From: Curvibacter sp.
Lineage (GTDB): Bacteria > Pseudomonadota > Gammaproteobacteria > Burkholderiales > Burkholderiaceae_C
NCBI GenBank assembly: GCA_020248905.1
Contig: JADCGR010000024.1
Span: 1 to 58,305 of the forward strand
Reading direction: 5' to 3'
DNA length: 58,305 nucleotides
The translations under genes and the position numbers were made by a program. Below are positions 41,592 through 49,620 of this stretch, one piece after another (the stretch's first letter is position 1; the number at the start of each line of letters is the position of its first letter). The notes beneath the pieces are model-generated. The model searched no databases and was not told where the DNA came from. It was given only the letters and a program-made list of their open reading frames with translations.

Positions 41592-42789
41592 AGAGCGTGC
41601 GGGCGTGGGCCAGAGAGAAGCTGCGCTGGACGTCTGGCGCGTAGGCCGCGCGGCGACGCAGACGCACGAACAGCTTGTCGATGTCGTGGGCTGGTACGAA
41701 GCTGCGGTGCATCGAGGCATCAACGAGTTCAAAGTAGCGTTCCATGATGTCGAACTTGCGGTCAAGATCGCCATCGTCGCCCGGGCCGCCGGTGCCTGGG
41801 CCGAAGACATTGTGGCTCTCGAAGAAGAGCCAGCCACCGGGTCGCAGCAGGGAGAAGAGCTTGGCGACGTAGGTTTCGAAGTCCATGGACATGCGCTGGT
41901 CGATGGTGCTGTGGTTGGCTAGCGAGAGCACCGCGTCATAGAGTGTGAGGGGCGACCAGGCCTCGATATCGGCCAGGATGAAGCGCACCTTGTGCGGCCC
42001 GAGATGGCGCGCCGCTGCGCGGCCGATGTCGACAAGGAAGGGATTGATCTCCACCGCGTCGACCTGCGCGACCCGGCGCGCCAGTGCCAGGGCGAGAAAG
42101 CCGTTGTTGGCCCCGAGGTCCAACACGCGGTCGCCCGGCTGGAGCAGCTCTTCTATGCCGTAGCCGCGCAGGCGTGTGTCCGTGGGCTTGATGCCGCACA
42201 GGCCCAGTTCCTCCCAGCCCTGGTAGAGGTAGCCACTGCAATAGCTGTGCGGCCAGTGGGCGCGTTGCAGGTGCAGTGTGGTGAAAACCTGCTCGTGCAG
42301 CGCCTTCAGCTCAGGCCTGACGAAGTGCGCGACCAGCAGGTCCAGGAAGGCGTAATGGCGGCTGAGGTGAAGAAAGTGCGGCCCAACGTCGGGCGCGGTC
42401 TCGCGCAGGTCCCGCAACAGGCGGGCGAGCAGGCTACCGGTGTCCGATAGGTCGGACTGCTCAGCGATCCAGCGCCTACGGGCGTCGACAGCCTCCTCGC
42501 CGCGCGCCCCCGGCAGGCAGGCAATGTTGGAAAGCGACTGGACGAGAGGAATGAGTTCCGGCACTTCGGCCTGGCTTTGCGGAAACAGCATGCCGAGCCA
42601 GTGCGATCGCGTCAGGATGTGCTCGACCAGCTGCTGCCATATGCCCTCGTGGCGGGCCGGGTCCTCGCCCGCATCCCAGCGGGCCAGGGCCTGACTCAGG
42701 GCGAGCAGGCCCGGATCGCTGGCCCTGGGGTGGCGTTCGACGATGGCTCGCAGCGTGGACGGCAGGGAGGCAGGCGTATCAGGTCTCAT
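41581..42789 (-). CDS. SAM-dependent methyltransferase
   Basis: This 402-aa protein has a class I methyltransferase core near residues 215-330: VLDLGANNGFLALALA (SAM loop) and DAVEINPFLVDIGRA. The N-terminal 200 residues are helical and of unknown role. The layout, with a preceding stretch GLCGIKPTDTRLRGYGIEEL, recalls methyltransferases that accompany phosphoramidate genes in Campylobacter (Cj1419/Cj1420), though I cannot align them here. O-methylation of the phosphoramidate or of a sugar are both possible. It lies 20 bp after the cytidylyltransferase and overlaps the formyltransferase. Confidence 0.75.
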   Translation of the reverse strand: MRPDTPASLPSTLRAIVERHPRASDPGLLALSQALARWDAGEDPARHEGIWQQLVEHILTRSHWLGMLFPQSQAEVPELIPLVQSLSNIACLPGARGEEAVDARRRWIAEQSDLSDTGSLLARLLRDLRETAPDVGPHFLHLSRHYAFLDLLVAHFVRPELKALHEQVFTTLHLQRAHWPHSYCSGYLYQGWEELGLCGIKPTDTRLRGYGIEELLQPGDRVLDLGANNGFLALALARRVAQVDAVEINPFLVDIGRAAARHLGPHKVRFILADIEAWSPLTLYDAVLSLANHSTIDQRMSMDFETYVAKLFSLLRPGGWLFFESHNVFGPGTGGPGDDGDLDRKFDIMERYFELVDASMHRSFVPAHDIDKLFVRLRRRAAYAPDVQRSFSLAHARTLYAD

Positions 42790-42809
42790 GCGGGTCTCGT
42801 GTGCGGCGC

Positions 42810-43574
42810 TCAGTGCCCGGCGGTGTCCCAGCGCCAGTCGTGCGACCAGCCCGGTTGACGCAGCGCCTGCTCGTACAGCGCAAGATCGGAAGCGGAGTCA
42901 ACCTCGCACCAGCGGCCGGCGACACCGATTGCCGCGATCGGTGTGCCTCGTGCGAGCAGCGCCGACAGCAGAGAGGTCATGTCCAGGGCGCGGCGCTCGG
43001 CGCCGAGCGTGTGCAGGTAGGCCTCGACCTCGGCCCATCCGGCGGGGGTGAACCGCAGCAGGCCCATGTACTGGCCGCGCGCGTCGGCCCAGACCTGGGC
43101 ACGTCCACCGATGCGTCGCAGGATTCCGCCTTCCTCCAGAAAAGATTCTGCGTCAGCCAGCGGGTCGGCCGGATTACGCAGGCGCCAGAGTGCCTCCCAG
43201 CGGGTGTCGTAGGTGATCGCCAGATCGGCGTCGCAGTCGACCAGGGCGCGTGGTATCCCTGGGTGGTAGACGATGTCTCCATAGGCCACCAGCGTGGTCG
43301 CGGCGGCCAGTCGCGCGCGCGCGTGCCACAGCGTGCCGACCATATTGGTGCGTTCCCAGTCGGGGTAGCGTGTGAGCGTGATGCCGGAAACGTCAATGTG
43401 GTCTGCGGCGTAGCCAGCCATGACATGGATACCGTCCAGCCCTGCCGCACGCATCGCATCGCATTGCCATTGCAGCAGGGGCCGACCAGCCAGCGTAACC
43501 ATGCACTTGGGTTGGCGCGCGGTGAGTTCTCCCAGGCGGCTGCCGCGCCCGGCGGCCAGAATCAGCGCCTTCAT
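42810..43574 (-). CDS. Nucleotidyltransferase, Cj1416-like CTP:phosphoglutamine cytidylyltransferase candidate
   Basis: This 254-aa protein is a Rossmann-type NTP transferase: KALILAAGRGSRLGELTARQ then PKCMVTLAGRPLLQWQ at the N-terminus, YGDIVYHPG as the metal-binding Asp motif, and WCEVDSASDLALYE at the C-terminus. In C. jejuni the homologue Cj1416 condenses L-glutamine phosphate with CTP. Assignment to that reaction here comes from the neighbouring Cj1417- and Cj1418-like genes, in the same 1418-1417-1416 order. The start overlaps the amidohydrolase stop by 4 bp (ATGA). A sugar nucleotidyltransferase is the alternative. Confidence 0.75.
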   Translation of the reverse strand: MKALILAAGRGSRLGELTARQPKCMVTLAGRPLLQWQCDAMRAAGLDGIHVMAGYAADHIDVSGITLTRYPDWERTNMVGTLWHARARLAAATTLVAYGDIVYHPGIPRALVDCDADLAITYDTRWEALWRLRNPADPLADAESFLEEGGILRRIGGRAQVWADARGQYMGLLRFTPAGWAEVEAYLHTLGAERRALDMTSLLSALLARGTPIAAIGVAGRWCEVDSASDLALYEQALRQPGWSHDWRWDTAGH

Positions 43575-44200
43575 GGGCGGGGCTCCTCGCCAAGCCAGAA
43601 CCAGCGCAGGAAGCGCCGGTCCTGCGGGTCCACCTGCGGCTCGCGTTCCGGGTGCCACATCAGGCCGGCACAACGGCGCTGCTTGTCACCTGCGGCCTCG
43701 ACGTCGCCCGCCGGTCCCCAGGCATAGGCCCGCAGGCCTGCTGGCAGCGGGCCGCCCAGCACCTGCCCGTGAAAGGAGTTGACCTCGCGCGCCGAGGCTA
43801 CGGCGCCCGCCCATGGTGGCGCCCAGTGCACGAGATGGCGTGCCGCCACATGGCCGGGCGCTGGAGCGAGCACACCGCCGTGCCAATACCATAGCTGTTG
43901 TAGTCCGCGGCACACGCCCAGCAGTCGCAGCGAGCCCTCGCGACACAGCCCCCAGAGCGCGTCCTCGGTCGCATCGCGCCGCGGGTTCTCGCCGCGGTCC
44001 TCGCCCCCGGAAAGAATGACGCCATCAAGTTCCCAGCGGCCGACCCAGTCACCAACAGCATCGCCCAGGTTGGGCACCGGCAGCCAGTCCGCCTCGGGCA
44101 GCGCCTGCGCCATCAGTCGGTGCCAGTCGTGCGCGAGCGCATCGCGTGTCTCGTGATAGGCCGTGGCGTTGCCGCCGCGCATGGTGATGCCCAGTCTCAT
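43571..44200 (-). CDS. Class I glutamine amidotransferase-like hydrolase, Cj1417-like
   Basis: This 209-aa protein belongs to the GATase/peptidase C26 group. The nucleophile is Cys97 in LLGVCRGLQQL, with His183 and Glu185 in MWHPERE completing the triad, and NSFHGQ between. Cj1417 of C. jejuni, of the same fold, hydrolyses gamma-glutamyl-CDP-amidate to CDP-amidate and glutamate. Placement directly between the glutamine-kinase-like and cytidylyltransferase-like genes supports this role. The gap to the kinase gene is only 7 bp. A generic gamma-glutamyl hydrolase (PuuD-like) is the alternative. Confidence 0.76.
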   Translation of the reverse strand: MRLGITMRGGNATAYHETRDALAHDWHRLMAQALPEADWLPVPNLGDAVGDWVGRWELDGVILSGGEDRGENPRRDATEDALWGLCREGSLRLLGVCRGLQQLWYWHGGVLAPAPGHVAARHLVHWAPPWAGAVASAREVNSFHGQVLGGPLPAGLRAYAWGPAGDVEAAGDKQRRCAGLMWHPEREPQVDPQDRRFLRWFWLGEEPRP

Positions 44201-44207
44201 CGTGACG

Positions 44208-46610
44208 CTACTCCTGCGCCGGACGGATCCAGCGCTCGTCGCAGGATAGCGTCACGGCGCGCGCCGCAACCAGTCGCCTGAACAGGGGCTCGCCGCAGCC
44301 AATGGCCGCCGGCAGCGCCAGCTCCGCGCAGCGCACCGCCATGTGGGAGTTGGCACCGCCGAACTGCGTGACCAGGGCCGCCGGGCCGCGCGAGAAGATC
44401 CAGTCGAAACCCGGATCTGCGCTTTCAATGCACACGGCCAGGCCCGCCAGTGGCGTGGAGGCTGGGGTGTTGCCGTTGATGCAAATCACCGGTGCCGTGA
44501 TGGCCCCACGCCCAAAAAAGTTGGGCTCGCTGCGGTTGAGCGTAGCCACCTGGATGTCGCGCTCGTCGCGGATGATGTGGCTGAGCCGGAAGGCATGCGC
44601 GGCCTCGAAACGCTGGCGCTCACGATTGGCCTCGTCGAGGAAGTATCGGTCGGGGTCGTCCATGACAGGCTGCACGCCCGCATCGCGCAGCAGCGGCCAG
44701 GGCAGGAACGAGAGGTCCTCGCGGTGCAGTCCTGCCCGCTCACCCCAGGCCGCCAGCGCCTGCAGGAAGTTGGATAGCTGGCGCGAATAGACAAACTTCG
44801 CATGCTCGCGTCCTTGTACGGCGCGGCGAGCGAAGTCCAGCAGCGCGCCGGCATCCACGCCGTCCAGTCGTGCCTCGCGCAACAGTGTGTCCAGCGCGCG
44901 ACTCTCGTGAGGCGCCAGCGCGAAATGCGCAACGGGCGCGGGTACGGCCGGTACAACCTCGTCGTCCTGGAAAAGGTCGGCACGCTGGTCATAGCGCTCG
45001 GAGGTGATTTCGTAAGTGCCGGGCCGCAGGTGGCCGTAGACCTGCAGGAAGTCCGCGCGCGGGCGTAGGCCCTGGCAGACCTCGCGGTATTGCTGCAGCA
45101 GGTCACCCGTGACCGTCGGCACCGAGGTGCGCCACAGCGCCAGGCGCTCGGACGTGAGGGCGCCGCGCTCGACGGCGGAGCGCAGCAGCGCCTCGGCCAC
45201 GAACGCATGGCGGGCGATCACGGCGAAGGGCACGGCCCCGAGGCGCCGGCATAGATCGAGCATGCCCGTGAGGGCGTCCAGCGTCGCGGCGTCGTGTGCG
45301 GGCTGGCGCGACAGACGGTCCAGCGCATCGATGGCTTGCAGGGACCGGGCGTAGGGCCTGTCGGCCGCAGGTCGCAGGCACGCCTGCGTCAGTGCGCCCA
45401 GCGCATCGCGCCATATGCGCAGCGCGTCCGGCTGCAGCAGCCCAGGGTAGCGCTGCTGCCAGTGCTGTTCGAAGGCGAAATCCAGGCAGGTCGGGACGAT
45501 CTCGAACTCCACCTTGTCGTGATACTCGGGATGCGCATCCAGCCGGTCGATCCACGCATCAACTACGGCCGCCCCCAGCGCGTCGGGCACCGCAGCCGGG
45601 ACGAAAGAGTTGAAGCTGTTGCGTACATCGATGTAGGGATGGTGGTTGAGCAGTACCATCAGTTCCTCGCCCGCGACATCGCGGTAGCCCATGCTGGCGC
45701 GCGCCTGCCGCCACGAAGCGGCAGTGATGAGATCGCGGTACAGGGAGGCGGCCAGCGGCCGCGGCGTGATGCCGATGATTTCGGCCGGGTTCCAGTCTGG
45801 CATCATGGCCAGCAAGGTGCGGTGGCCAAGTACACCGGAGCGCGGCAGCGAGCGTTCCCGTACGAAGCGCTCGGCCTGCTCGAGCTGGCGCGCCACGCGC
45901 CGCTCGGTGACCGGGTGCCAGTTGCGGGCCGCAGCGATGCGCCGCACCTGCAGCAGATGGATCACGCCTTGCGCGTCCAGCGCAAACTCGATATCCAGCG
46001 TCTGACAGCGGGTGAGCGCTTCCAGTTCGCGCGCGAGCGCCACGATGGCCCGGATGCGCGCGGACTTAAGCAGCGAGTTGGGTGCCGCGCGGTAGACCAG
46101 CACCGTCTTGTGCAGGCCCCGGCCAGCGGTCACCTGGTCAGTGCGTCCGGACTCGTCGTCATAGCTGATCACGTAATACGGCGCGCCATTGGCCATGTCA
46201 AAGGTCATCACCACGCCGCAGGCGCTGACCGGGGCCACCATGGTCTGGAACAGGATCTCGTCGCCCGGCAGCCCCGGCATGGCGTTGGCCACGTCCTGTG
46301 CGGCCTGCCGCACCTCGGCTTCGTGGCTGGCGTTGACCTGCAGGCGCGAGAGGTAGGCGCCGGCGGCCGATCTGCGCTCGCTGTCCTCGAACTGCGCGCT
46401 GCTGCGCACCGCGATGGCCTGCCCCGACCAGCGACGCGAGACCTCGGCCAGCACAGCGGCTGGATCGGCGCGCCATTGCTGCACGGTGACGGACCAGCAC
46501 GGCGGCAGCGAGCCGTGGCGCAGCCGGTCTCGCAGCGCCAGCAGCGTGCCCGCCTTGGTTCCCCATGCAAAAGCTGCGGGAGCGAGGTGTTCAGTCGGCG
46601 ACATCTTCAT
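44208..46610 (-). CDS. PEP-synthase-like L-glutamine kinase candidate (Cj1418-like)
   Basis: This 800-aa protein has an N-terminal ATP-grasp part related to PEP synthase/PPDK, with VRSSAQFEDS (residues 68-77) and, later, VTAGRGLHKTVLVYR. A large helical middle section follows. The C-terminal swivelling phosphohistidine domain has QFGGANSHMAVRCAE, with the phosphorylated-type His756. There is no PEP/pyruvate TIM barrel, so it cannot be PEP synthase or PPDK. Cj1418 of C. jejuni has this same layout and phosphorylates the amide nitrogen of glutamine, releasing AMP and phosphate. The order with the next two genes matches C. jejuni. The start could also be the ATG at 46604. Confidence 0.76.
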   Translation of the reverse strand: MKMSPTEHLAPAAFAWGTKAGTLLALRDRLRHGSLPPCWSVTVQQWRADPAAVLAEVSRRWSGQAIAVRSSAQFEDSERRSAAGAYLSRLQVNASHEAEVRQAAQDVANAMPGLPGDEILFQTMVAPVSACGVVMTFDMANGAPYYVISYDDESGRTDQVTAGRGLHKTVLVYRAAPNSLLKSARIRAIVALARELEALTRCQTLDIEFALDAQGVIHLLQVRRIAAARNWHPVTERRVARQLEQAERFVRERSLPRSGVLGHRTLLAMMPDWNPAEIIGITPRPLAASLYRDLITAASWRQARASMGYRDVAGEELMVLLNHHPYIDVRNSFNSFVPAAVPDALGAAVVDAWIDRLDAHPEYHDKVEFEIVPTCLDFAFEQHWQQRYPGLLQPDALRIWRDALGALTQACLRPAADRPYARSLQAIDALDRLSRQPAHDAATLDALTGMLDLCRRLGAVPFAVIARHAFVAEALLRSAVERGALTSERLALWRTSVPTVTGDLLQQYREVCQGLRPRADFLQVYGHLRPGTYEITSERYDQRADLFQDDEVVPAVPAPVAHFALAPHESRALDTLLREARLDGVDAGALLDFARRAVQGREHAKFVYSRQLSNFLQALAAWGERAGLHREDLSFLPWPLLRDAGVQPVMDDPDRYFLDEANRERQRFEAAHAFRLSHIIRDERDIQVATLNRSEPNFFGRGAITAPVICINGNTPASTPLAGLAVCIESADPGFDWIFSRGPAALVTQFGGANSHMAVRCAELALPAAIGCGEPLFRRLVAARAVTLSCDERWIRPAQE

Positions 46611-47316
46611 GCAATGACAAGCGTGCGATGTGCTTGAGCACGGGGTGGATCACATAGTAGCTGCGTCCCGTGCCCGGGCTCTGGGCGCGGCCGCGCCACA
46701 GTGCGCGCCGTCGCTGGTAGCGGCGCAAGACCCGCACGAGGAGATCGGCTCGGATCGCGTTGTCATAGAGCAGGTCCAGGTCGACATCAGCGGCGGGCCT
46801 CGGGTAGCGCCGGCGCATCAGGATGTGGCCCTCGTCGATGCGCTGGTCGAGCAGGATGGCTGACACAGCCGGCTGCTGACCGGCCAGCAGCGCGTAATAG
46901 AGCGTGGTGCTGCCCCGGAAGTCGGGCAGCCAGCCGCTGTGCAGGTGCAGGAAAGGCACGCGCAGGTCCAGCAGCGCATCGCCCACTATCTGCCCGCCGT
47001 AGCCGCAGTAGATGACAAGTCTCGGGCAAAGCCGCTGCAGCGTCGCACGCAGCTCGCCATCGTTGACGTCCGCACTGTGCAGTGCCTCATGGTCCCAGCC
47101 GCCGCGGGCGGCGGTCACCTCCAGCGCTTCGCTGAGGTCCGGGCAGGGGAGCTTGCCGAGGTCGGCGCTCGCAGGCTCGCCCGTCGGGGTGCCGCCTGGT
47201 GGTGCCGCCAGCAACAGGGTGTGCGCCGGTGCGAGTGCAGCGCGCTGCATGGCCTGCGCGTAGGCCTGGGAGCGCGCCGTGCGGGCCGCCAGAAACAGCA
47301 CGCCGTCCATCACCAT
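46591..47316 (-). CDS. Formyltransferase-family protein with altered catalytic Asn
   Basis: This 241-aa protein has the formyltransferase fold core PFLHLHSGWLPDFRGSTTLY. The canonical Asn of N-x-H is His124; His126 and Asp161 (in DQRIDEGHIL) remain. The GSTTLYY element looks like a subgroup feature rather than random decay. A formyl transfer to an amino sugar or a phosphoramidate-related amine is possible, but the Asn change makes activity uncertain. Three nearby starts exist (ATG 47316, GTG 47313, ATG 47310), all overlapping the upstream stop. It overlaps the glutamine-kinase-like gene by 20 bp. Confidence 0.7.
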   Translation of the reverse strand: MVMDGVLFLAARTARSQAYAQAMQRAALAPAHTLLLAAPPGGTPTGEPASADLGKLPCPDLSEALEVTAARGGWDHEALHSADVNDGELRATLQRLCPRLVIYCGYGGQIVGDALLDLRVPFLHLHSGWLPDFRGSTTLYYALLAGQQPAVSAILLDQRIDEGHILMRRRYPRPAADVDLDLLYDNAIRADLLVRVLRRYQRRRALWRGRAQSPGTGRSYYVIHPVLKHIARLSLHEDVAD

Positions 47317-47885
47317 GACACCCCCAGGCGCTGCGCCAGGCGCTGTACATGTCCCGACTCGCGCTGAGCCAGCCGCTGCAGCCGTGCTGCCTGCTCGGCG
47401 CTGAGCCAGGCTCTCTGGGTGGTGAGCAGGTCCATGATCTTGAGCAGGGCATTGAGCGCGTCCAGCGCGCCCTCCTCGGTGCATGACGATTCGAACAGTT
47501 CGGCGGCCAGCAGGTAGCGATCCGGATCACGGCAGTCGCTGCGATCCAGCGGCACGAAGCCGACCGCGTAGGCGCCGTAGATGCGCTGGCCGACCTCGAA
47601 GTGCTGGATCAGCCGCCGCAGGCGCTGTCGCTCGTTCGCGCCGGCCCCGTTGCGCCAGGCCTGAGCGAGTGCATCCAGCGCATCATCCAGCCCAGCCAAG
47701 GAGGGCCCAAGAGGTGGTGCCGCAAGCGGATCGGCTGGCGCAGACTTGCGCAGTGGCTCGCGCGCTGCGGTCCACGCTGCAAGAAAGGGGCGGGCGGCAT
47801 AAGGCGCGTAGTTGTAGCGCCGCCGCTCACTCAGAGCGTCGCCAAGAGCGTAGGGGTACAGGTCCAAGGCCGACTCCGCCTTCAC
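47310..47885 (-). CDS. Unrecognised 191-aa protein within the phosphoramidate module
   Basis: I do not recognise this protein. It begins MKAESALDLYPYALGDALSE, is rich in Ala, Leu and Arg, has no signal peptide or membrane helix, and appears mostly helical. Tyr-rich segments RRRYNYAPYAARP and GQRIYGAYAVGFVP are its most distinctive parts. It overlaps the CDP-amidate-kinase-like gene by 4 bp upstream and the second formyltransferase by up to 7 bp downstream. Tight coupling to these genes argues for a real, linked function. It has no counterpart that I recall in C. jejuni. Confidence 0.7.
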   Translation of the reverse strand: MKAESALDLYPYALGDALSERRRYNYAPYAARPFLAAWTAAREPLRKSAPADPLAAPPLGPSLAGLDDALDALAQAWRNGAGANERQRLRRLIQHFEVGQRIYGAYAVGFVPLDRSDCRDPDRYLLAAELFESSCTEEGALDALNALLKIMDLLTTQRAWLSAEQAARLQRLAQRESGHVQRLAQRLGVSW

Positions 47886-48391
47886 AGGATGGCGACGACC
47901 TGGCGGGCCCAGGCCGCCCAGTCGGGTTGCGGGCCGTCGTTGTGCAGCACGAGGTCGGCTCCGCTCGGTGGCGGGAAGGGGATGTCCACCCCGACCACGT
48001 TTTGGCGCCGTCCAGCGGCCGCATCGGCGTAGAGTCGCTTGCCGTCGCGCGCGCGCAGGGTGTCCAGCGGCGCGTCGATGAAGACTTCGCGGTAGGCCGA
48101 GAAGCGGGTGCGGTTGGCCGCGCGCATTTCTGGGAACAGGGAGAGAACGCAGCAGACCGCATGCATGCCCTGATCGTCAAGCCAGGCGCACAGGCGGGTG
48201 ATCGTCTCGGCGTTGCGGCGTCGACCTTCAAGCGAGTAGTCCTGCTCCTGGGTGTCGGTGCCCAGCAAACGCCGCACCTCGTCGCCATCGACCAGCACGA
48301 CGTTGGCCTCGCGCTCACGCCACTGCTGAACCAGCACCCGGCCCAGAGAGGACTTGCCCGCACCCGACAGACCGATGATCCATACCACCAT
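47882..48391 (-). CDS. APS-kinase-like kinase, Cj1415-like CDP-amidate kinase candidate
   Basis: This 169-aa protein is of the CysC/APS-kinase fold. The P-loop is GLSGAGKSS (residues 7-15). VLVDGDEVRRLLG follows, and RRRNAETITRLCAWL lies near the substrate site. APS kinases phosphorylate the ribose 3'-OH of adenylyl sulfate. Cj1415 of C. jejuni uses the same fold to phosphorylate the 3'-OH of cytidine in CDP-amidate. No sulfate-activation genes (cysD, cysN, cysH) are present and the context is phosphoramidate-like, so the Cj1415 role is preferred. It is short by comparison with typical CysC (about 200 aa). Confidence 0.74.
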   Translation of the reverse strand: MVVWIIGLSGAGKSSLGRVLVQQWREREANVVLVDGDEVRRLLGTDTQEQDYSLEGRRRNAETITRLCAWLDDQGMHAVCCVLSLFPEMRAANRTRFSAYREVFIDAPLDTLRARDGKRLYADAAAGRRQNVVGVDIPFPPPSGADLVLHNDGPQPDWAAWARQVVAIL

Positions 48392-48411
48392 GTGTGATCC
48401 TTCCCCGCCTC

Positions 48412-49461
48412 TCAGCTGGCGGCTGACGCCAGTTCAAGTATGGCATCGGCTGCGGCCCGCGCGGACCGTCCCTGCAGCGGTGCGAAGTAGAAGTCACGCA
48501 GCTGCCTGTGCGCTGCAGAGGCCACATCCCAGACGCGCGGGTCTTCCAGCGCGGCAAGCAGGTCCTGCGGCCGCTGCACACTGGGCAGGTACCGGCGCAG
48601 GGTGATGTCAGGAGAATCCTGCCCGGTCAGGGCGTCCTCGGCGGCGCCCGCCACGTCCAGCAGCAGGAAAGGCAGGCCGACGTAGATGGCACCGAAGGGC
48701 GAGCCACCGTAATCGCAGAGCATCAGGTCGGCGACGCGAAAAAGGTTGAGGTTGTCGTAGCTGTCTGTGATGAGCGTGGTGTAGGGGTGCGCGCGCAGCC
48801 GGGCCACCCGCTCGGGCTCTTCAGTGACCATCAGGGGATGCAGCTTGACGAATACGTTGAACTTGCGCGTCAAGTCCGAGATGACTGCATCGTAGACGCC
48901 GACCGAGGACAGCTCCTTCCAGGTCGGCAGCCACACGATGCTGGGAATGTCCGGGTCGCCTCCGAGCGCACGCACCAGGGCGCGACGGTCGATGGTTTCG
49001 TTGAAGTAGCGGTCGAACCTCGGGTAGCCGATCTGGACCTTGCGGGCAGCAAAGGCGGCATAGGCCTGGACGTGGTAAGGCCCGAAGCACAGGATGAGGT
49101 CGTACAGCGCGTTCCACGGGCGCAGGTTCCAGCCGCTTTTGCCCAAGGCATAGTTAAAGCGCGCGTTGCGCACGCCCAGGCGCCGAATCAGGGGCACGGG
49201 ACCCGACGGATCCAGCGGGTGGTTGGAGACCAGCACAGGGTAGCGCCGGCCGCTGGCCAGCGCATCTTCCATCGACACGCAGGCCAGGCCCGCAGCCTGC
49301 GCCAGGGCCGAAGTCTGCGACCGTTGTTCTGGATCGCCCGCCGGGATGACGATGACGTCGTCGCGGTCCAGCTGCTGCCAGACGTCGCGGTAATGGTTCA
49401 CCATCTCGGCCAGGTGGACCAGAAAGGCGATGCGGCGGGTATCAGGGGGAGGAGCGGCCAT
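48412..49461 (-). CDS. CDP-glycerol glycerophosphotransferase-family (TagF/TagB-like) transferase
   Basis: This 349-aa protein resembles the C-terminal catalytic domain of CDP-glycerol:polyol glycerophosphotransferases: IVWLPTWKELSSVGVY, FVKLHPLM, ITDSYDNLNLF and LMLCDYGGSPFGAIYVGLPF. The donor in known enzymes is CDP-linked and the acceptor a hydroxyl. It lies 20 bp upstream of the APS-kinase-like gene. In this setting it is the best candidate to transfer a CDP-activated phosphoramidate to the glycan, but transfer of an ordinary polyol phosphate is equally possible. The ATG at 49461 is used; 30 extra in-frame residues upstream look unrelated. Confidence 0.75.
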   Translation of the reverse strand: MAAPPPDTRRIAFLVHLAEMVNHYRDVWQQLDRDDVIVIPAGDPEQRSQTSALAQAAGLACVSMEDALASGRRYPVLVSNHPLDPSGPVPLIRRLGVRNARFNYALGKSGWNLRPWNALYDLILCFGPYHVQAYAAFAARKVQIGYPRFDRYFNETIDRRALVRALGGDPDIPSIVWLPTWKELSSVGVYDAVISDLTRKFNVFVKLHPLMVTEEPERVARLRAHPYTTLITDSYDNLNLFRVADLMLCDYGGSPFGAIYVGLPFLLLDVAGAAEDALTGQDSPDITLRRYLPSVQRPQDLLAALEDPRVWDVASAAHRQLRDFYFAPLQGRSARAAADAILELASAAS

Positions 49462-49620
49462 GGGCAGGGTGGTTTCGGGCGGGTCATGCGCTGTGCCCGC
49501 CGCAACGCCGTGGCGGCACGCGGCGACACCTTTGCGGGCCATTATCGGCACGGCTCGGCCGACTTAAACGCCAAAGTGGCTGCGCTCAGCCCCGCATTTC
49601 TGAGCTTGTCCGTGGTAGCT

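Noticed and set aside
44208-46610. PEP synthase or PPDK
   Set aside because: The phosphohistidine and ATP-grasp parts are present but the C-terminal PEP/pyruvate barrel is missing; the neighbours point to a glutamine-kinase-type enzyme.
47882-48391. Ordinary APS kinase (CysC) in sulfate activation
   Set aside because: No ATP sulfurylase or PAPS reductase genes nearby, the protein is short, and it sits in the phosphoramidate-like gene set.
42810-48391. Phosphonate (C-P) biosynthesis cluster
   Set aside because: No PEP mutase or phosphonopyruvate decarboxylase was found, so C-P bond formation is not supported.
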